The notes under the pieces were generated by a model. That model made no database searches. It saw only the letters and a program-made list of their open reading frames with translations, and was not told the origin of the DNA. From the NCBI GenBank assembly GCA_900542155.1, contig UQMD01000011.1:1-64000 (forward strand): 64,000 bases of DNA, in the 5' to 3' direction. This DNA is from an uncultured Collinsella sp. (lineage in GTDB: Bacteria; Actinomycetota; Coriobacteriia; Coriobacteriales; Coriobacteriaceae). The translations under genes and the position numbers were made by a program. Below are positions 60,262 to 64,000 of the stretch, one piece after another; the stretch's first letter is position 1, and every line of letters starts with the position of its first letter.

Positions 60262-61020
60262 TTAGTGGCAGCCGCAGCCCTCGTGACCCTCGTGCTCGTG
60301 ATGGTCGTGGCAGCTGCAGGACTCGCCATGTTCGTGGTCGTGGTCATGGCCGTGGCAGCCGCACGTGGCCTCGCCGTTCTGTGCGAGCGTGCCGGCGATA
60401 AGGGCCTCGACGCAAGCGTCGCAGCTGCCCTGGGCACCTGCGTATACCGTGATGCCGGCTTGGGCAAGCGCGTTGATAGCGCCTCCGCCGATACCGCCGC
60501 AGATGAGTGTGTCGACGCCACCGTTGGCGAGCAGGCCCGCCAGGGCGCCGTGACCGGTGCCACCGGTGCCTACGACTTGCTCGTTGAGCACCTTGCCGTC
60601 CTGGATGTCATAGATCTTGAACTGCTCGCTGCGGCCAAAGTGCATAAAGATATTGCCGTTGTCGTACGTCGTTGCCACCCTCATGGTGCCGACCTCCTTT
60701 GTTGGCCATGCGGCCGTCGTTGTGGTGATGGGGGAGTACGCGATATTGCCGCCCTCGATGATGAGCGCTCGTCCGTTGACCAGCGCATTTGCTACCTTGC
60801 GATGCGCGCGGCTGCAGATTGCCGCCACCGTGGCGCGGGCTATGCCCATGTGCTGGGCGACGGCCTCCTGATTGAGGCCTTCCAGGTCGCACAGCCGCAG
60901 GACTTCGAGCTCGTCGACCGTCATATCAATGGCGTCTCCGCTGGCTGGGCCGTCAGGGGTAAAGCCGCGGTATTCGGGGATGATCCCGACGCGGCGCAGT
61001 TTCTCGCGTCTTCCTGCCAT
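60262..61020 (-). CDS. DUF134 helix-turn-helix fused to NifX-type iron-molybdenum cofactor domain
   Basis: The first 95 residues of 252 are a DUF134 DNA-binding domain (DELEVLRLCDLEGLNQEAVAQ, then GIARATVAAICSRAHRKVANAL). From residue 113 a dinitrogenase iron-molybdenum cofactor (NifX/NifB-C) domain begins, MRVATTYDNGNIFMHFG, with TLICGGIGGGAINAL. The last 33 residues hold 11 His and 6 Cys and look like a metal-binding tail. The two domains are usually separate neighbouring genes. ATG 61020 follows AGGAGG. No nitrogenase genes are nearby, so a metal or redox sensing role is an inference. Confidence 0.85.
   Translation of the reverse strand: MAGRREKLRRVGIIPEYRGFTPDGPASGDAIDMTVDELEVLRLCDLEGLNQEAVAQHMGIARATVAAICSRAHRKVANALVNGRALIIEGGNIAYSPITTTTAAWPTKEVGTMRVATTYDNGNIFMHFGRSEQFKIYDIQDGKVLNEQVVGTGGTGHGALAGLLANGGVDTLICGGIGGGAINALAQAGITVYAGAQGSCDACVEALIAGTLAQNGEATCGCHGHDHDHEHGESCSCHDHHEHEGHEGCGCH
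60682..60700 (-). promoter_or_regulatory. Internal ribosome-binding site and start inside the DUF134-NifX fusion
   Basis: Within the open frame the minus strand reads AAAGGAGGT (60700-60692), 7 bases, then ATG (60684). This ATG is the natural first codon of the NifX domain, so a free 141-residue NifX protein could be made in addition to the fusion. Confidence 0.65.
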
Positions 61021-61034
61021 GTGCCCTCCTTATC

Positions 61035-61046
61035 TGACATATGTCA
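61035..61046. promoter_or_regulatory. Candidate operator TGACATATGTCA
   Basis: A perfect 12-bp palindrome lies 15 bases upstream of the DUF134-NifX start, directly after a minus-strand TTGCGC-16-TATCCT promoter-like pair. A protein bound here would block transcription start. Autoregulation is inferred. Confidence 0.55.
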
Positions 61047-61087
61047 ACAATAGGATAGCGAACGCTCAGATTTGCGCAAGCAATTTC

Positions 61088-61099
61088 TAGCATATGTCA
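61088..61099. promoter_or_regulatory. Second operator-like site TAGCATATGTCA
   Basis: It matches the perfect palindrome in 10 of 12 bases and lies 53 bases away, about five DNA turns. It is also on the thyA side of the divergent gap. Confidence 0.45.
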
Positions 61100-61186
61100 G
61101 AAAATGAGGCCTTATGTTTGGGCTGTGGGGCTGCGTGTGCCTGGGCTACAATGAATCTCGCTTGTAGGCAACTGACAGGAGGGTCA

Positions 61187-62035
61187 ATGAGCAAGGCTGA
61201 TCAACAGTTTGTAACCATGTGCCGCGACATTCTGGACCATGGCACCACGACCGAGGGCCAAAAGGTCCGCCCGGTGTGGGAGGATGGCACCCCTGCCTAT
61301 ACCATTAAAAACTTTGGTGTCACGGCCCGCTACGACCTGCGCGAGGAGTTTCCGGCGCTTACCCTGCGTCGTACGGCGCTCAAGTCCGCTATGGACGAGA
61401 TCCTGTGGATCTATCAAAAGAAGTCCAATAACGTGCATGACCTCAACAGCCATATTTGGGATGAGTGGGCCGACGAGACCGGCTCCATCGGCAAGGCCTA
61501 CGGCTACCAGATTGGCCAGAAGAGCCATTACGCCGAGGGCGACTTTGACCAGATGGATCGCGTACTGTACGACCTTAAGAACACTCCGTACAGCCGCCGC
61601 ATTATGACGAATACCTACGTGTTTAGCGACCTGTCCGAGATGCACCTGTATCCGTGCGCCTACAGCGTGACGTATAACGTGACGCAGCGCCCACAGGATG
61701 ACAAACCGACGCTCAACATGATTCTCAACCAGCGTAGCCAGGACATTTTGGCTGCGAACAACTGGAATGTGTGCCAGTACGCAATTTTGCTGATGATGGT
61801 TGCGCAGTCGGTCGATATGATCGCTGGCGAGCTGCTGCATGTGATTGCCGATGCCCACATTTACGACCGTCATGTCGATATTGTCCGTGAGCTTATCGAG
61901 CGTCCGCAGTTTGCCGCGCCCAAGTTAACGCTCAACCCCGATGTGCATGATTTCTACGCGTTTACGACCGATGATCTGATTGTCGAGGGCTATGAGCACG
62001 GCCCGCAGGTCAAGAACATCCCCATTGCGGTGTAG
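61187..62035 (+). CDS. thyA: Thymidylate synthase
   Basis: ThyA methylates dUMP to dTMP using methylene-tetrahydrofolate. The nucleophile Cys157 sits in MHLYPCAYSV, preceded by YSRRIM (phosphate-binding arginines); NQRSQDILAANNWNVCQYA and HIYDRHV follow. 282 residues. ATG 61187 with GGAGG four bases upstream is chosen over an in-frame ATG at 61094, which lies in the operator. TACAAT at 61147 may be the -10 box. folA follows directly. Confidence 0.95.
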   Translation: MSKADQQFVTMCRDILDHGTTTEGQKVRPVWEDGTPAYTIKNFGVTARYDLREEFPALTLRRTALKSAMDEILWIYQKKSNNVHDLNSHIWDEWADETGSIGKAYGYQIGQKSHYAEGDFDQMDRVLYDLKNTPYSRRIMTNTYVFSDLSEMHLYPCAYSVTYNVTQRPQDDKPTLNMILNQRSQDILAANNWNVCQYAILLMMVAQSVDMIAGELLHVIADAHIYDRHVDIVRELIERPQFAAPKLTLNPDVHDFYAFTTDDLIVEGYEHGPQVKNIPIAV

Positions 62036-62044
62036 GTGACGCGC

Positions 62045-62563
62045 ATGACGTGTAAGCTTTCTGCCATTGTCGCCGTGTGCGATGACTGGGGTATTGGGTG
62101 CGAGGGCGACATGGTCGTGTCCAACCGTGCCGACATGCGTCATTTTGTGGCGTGCACCAAAGGTTGCCCTGTCATTATGGGACGCAAGACGCTGCTGAGT
62201 TTCCCCGGCGGGCGTCCGCTCAAGAATCGTCGTAATATCGTGCTCACGCGCGATGAGGATTTTTCGCCCGAAGGTGTCGACGTGGTGCATAGCGTCGACG
62301 AAGCGCTCGCCGCGGTATCCGATGAGCCCGTTGCGTGGGTGATCGGTGGTGGCGAGGTGTATCGGCAGTTTTTGCCGTATTGCGCCGAGGCCGAGGTTAC
62401 GCATAACCATTGCGTGCATGACGTGGATACGTACTTTCCCGACTTGGACGCCGATCCCGCGTGGGAGATTGCGCGGCGTTGCGGTGTTGCCACGATTGCC
62501 TCGGGCGAGGGCGACGAGGGTGTCGATTATGAGTTCGTGACGTATCGTCGCGTTGAGGCGTAA
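62045..62563 (+). CDS. folA: Dihydrofolate reductase
   Basis: FolA regenerates tetrahydrofolate consumed by ThyA. The start KLSAIVAVCDDWGIG, then VIMGRKTLLSFPG, NIVLTRD and WVIGGGEVYRQFLP follow the family. 172 residues from ATG 62045; GTG 62036 is an alternative just after the thyA stop. The 109-base gap that follows contains an 8-bp hairpin at 62608-62626, perhaps a weak terminator. Confidence 0.93.
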   Translation: MTCKLSAIVAVCDDWGIGCEGDMVVSNRADMRHFVACTKGCPVIMGRKTLLSFPGGRPLKNRRNIVLTRDEDFSPEGVDVVHSVDEALAAVSDEPVAWVIGGGEVYRQFLPYCAEAEVTHNHCVHDVDTYFPDLDADPAWEIARRCGVATIASGEGDEGVDYEFVTYRRVEA

Positions 62564-62672
62564 ATCGTCTGGCGTGAACGGTATCATCGGTTTGTTTGAA
62601 TGCATGGGGCGGCGCTTAGCGTCGCCTCGTTTGGTATAGATGTGCTGTAAAGAAGGGTGCGGGCTGGCTGCT

Positions 62673-63587
62673 ATGACTGATGCCGTTGAGGTGCTGCGAA
62701 TCGATTCGCTCGAGGACGAGCGGCTCGATGCCTACGTGCGACTGACCGAGCGTGAGCTTCGCTGCGTGCTGGAGCCGCAGAAGGGCATTTTTATCGCCGA
62801 GAGTGCCAAGGTCATCGAGCGTGCGGTTCGCGCCGGATACGAGCCGGTGAGCTTTCTTTTGGGCGAACGCTGGCTCGATCAGATGATGCCACTGTTTGAG
62901 CGCCTGGTTGTGCGCGAGGGCGCGGGTCCGGTTCCCGTGTTCGTGGCCTCGATGGAGCTCATGGAGCGGCTGACGGGTTTTAACGTGACGCGCGGTGCGC
63001 TCGCGGCATTCCGTCGTCCACGCCAGATTCCGGTAGCCGAGTTCTTGAGTGGCGTCGTCGAGGCGGCGGGTGAGCGCCCGGTGCGCGTGTGCGTGCTCGA
63101 GGGCATTGTCGACCACACCAATGTCGGCGCGATTTTCCGCTCGGCGGCTGCGCTGAACGTCGATGGCATTTTGGTGAGCCCCACTTGCTGTGACCCGCTG
63201 TACCGTCGCTCGGCCCGCGTGAGCATGGGCACGGTGTTCCAGGTGCCCTGGACGCGCATTGGCAGCGAGGCGCGCGTATGGCCGCATGATGGGCTGGCGG
63301 CGCTGCACGATGCTGGCTTTTCGTGTGCTGCTATGGCATTGACGGATGATTCGGTGTCGCTGGACGATCCCGCGCTCCAGGAGATTGACCGCCTGGCAAT
63401 CTTTATGGGCACCGAGGGTGCTGGCTTGGGCGCCAAGACCATTGCAGGCTGCGACCGCGCCGTGCGCATTCCGATGGCGCACGGGGTCGATTCACTCAAC
63501 GTTGCCGCTGCGAGTGCCGTCGCCTTTTGGCAACTGTGCCCGCATGTGAGCAACGAGTACCACTACCAGCCGGGGCTGTATCACTAG
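62673..63587 (+). CDS. SpoU-family (SPOUT) RNA methyltransferase
   Basis: This 304-residue 2'-O-ribose methyltransferase has an N-terminal substrate-binding part (FIAESAKVIERAVRAGYE) and the knotted SAM-binding core: VDHTNVGAIFRSAAAL, FMGTEGAGLG and IPMAHGVDSLNVAAASAV. The exact rRNA or tRNA target cannot be told. ATG 62673 is chosen over 62640 because the family's N-terminus starts here. Confidence 0.88.
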   Translation: MTDAVEVLRIDSLEDERLDAYVRLTERELRCVLEPQKGIFIAESAKVIERAVRAGYEPVSFLLGERWLDQMMPLFERLVVREGAGPVPVFVASMELMERLTGFNVTRGALAAFRRPRQIPVAEFLSGVVEAAGERPVRVCVLEGIVDHTNVGAIFRSAAALNVDGILVSPTCCDPLYRRSARVSMGTVFQVPWTRIGSEARVWPHDGLAALHDAGFSCAAMALTDDSVSLDDPALQEIDRLAIFMGTEGAGLGAKTIAGCDRAVRIPMAHGVDSLNVAAASAVAFWQLCPHVSNEYHYQPGLYH

Positions 63588-63712
63588 GCAGATAGTTCGC
63601 ACCGGGCTCTGGTTCGGGGCGTTTCGGCCGACGTCGGTCGGTGCTAAGCTGGTATTGGCTTTGGTCTTAAATTGCCGTTTTGTTGTTTGACGTACGCTGG
63701 TGGGGAGGGCGT

Positions 63713-64000
63713 GTGGCTAAGAAATCTACGGCTATCGATGTAACGCAGGGCGTTATTTGGCAGCAGCTGCTGTCGCTGTGCGTCCCTATCTTCTTTAGTT
63801 CGTTCTTTCAGCAGGCATACACGCTTATCGGTACCTATATCGTCGGTCAGTTTGGCGGCAAGCTCGCACTGGGTGGCATTCAGGCCACGATGGTGCTTAC
63901 GGAGCTCTGCATTGGTTTTTGCGTCGGTGTTGGTGCTGGCTGTGCCGTTATTACCGGCCAGTTTTTTGGTCAGCACGATGACGAGCGCTTGAGCCGATCG
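63713..64000 (+). CDS. MATE-family efflux transporter, N-terminal part (continues beyond window)
   Basis: The 96 visible codons start AKKSTAIDVTQGVIWQQLL and contain two hydrophobic segments, PIFFSSFFQQAYTLIGTYIV and a second with GFCVGVGAGCAVITGQFFG, which is the usual start of MATE drug/sodium antiporters. It begins at GTG with GGGGAGG upstream. The rest lies outside the window, so the substrate subgroup is unknown. The 125-base gap before it shows no clear element. Confidence 0.85.
   Translation, partial: MAKKSTAIDVTQGVIWQQLLSLCVPIFFSSFFQQAYTLIGTYIVGQFGGKLALGGIQATMVLTELCIGFCVGVGAGCAVITGQFFGQHDDERLSRS

Noticed and set aside
61094..61186. Longer thyA start at ATG 61094
   Set aside because: The extra residues are Cys/Ala-rich and unlike ThyA, the ATG is in the operator-like site, and GGAGG precedes ATG 61187.
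1..64000. CRISPR arrays, rRNA genes, intact insertion sequences or prophage genes
   Set aside because: No regularly spaced direct repeats, rRNA segments, transposase or phage structural genes were seen on either strand.

Overview
The window reads as one chromosomal stretch of a high-GC Gram-positive bacterium. I infer the class Coriobacteriia and most likely Collinsella or a close relative. The signs are GC-rich third positions, frequent GTG and TTG starts, the order rimP-nusA-infB-rbfA-nrnA-truB-ribF-dnaG-rpoD, and a Gram-positive type Pel exopolysaccharide operon. No marker gene fixes the species.

Positions 1-13,250 are a cell-surface polysaccharide region. It holds the end of rfbB, two AT-richer family 2 glycosyltransferases, a LicD/cytidylyltransferase pair on the minus strand, an ABC-2 polysaccharide exporter (permease plus ATPase), four more glycosyltransferases, and several decayed genes: an rfbD fragment, a nucleoside hydrolase fragment, a glycosyltransferase scrap and a second exporter ATPase with two visible lesions. 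Next come tRNA-Arg(TCT), the remains of an ATPase/HNH defence pair, and an orphan AAA ATPase (13,290-15,330).

Positions 15,595-26,720 form one tightly overlapping eight-gene operon: pelD (c-di-GMP receptor type), pelE, a PelA-like deacetylase, pelF, pelG, then a CotH-kinase lipoprotein, a VTC-domain protein and a DUF4956 membrane protein. This is the most interesting system here: an exopolysaccharide machine joined to a module known for phosphate-transfer folds. After it come a PLP-fold protein lacking the expected lysine, a ModE-type regulator, guaB and leuS. A long RNA hairpin sits just before leuS.

Positions 33,000-64,000 are conserved housekeeping genes: the translation/transcription operon (rimP to dnaG), rpoD, tRNA-Asn, asp23-fakA-like-recG-rsmD-coaD, DUF177-rpmF-plsX-acpP-rnc-smc-ftsY-ffh, a DUF134/NifX fusion regulator on the minus strand, thyA-folA, an rRNA methyltransferase and the start of a MATE transporter. 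Noteworthy non-coding elements are a terminator in the rimP-nusA leader, a three-copy intergenic repeat family, and a pair of TGACATATGTCA-type operators.
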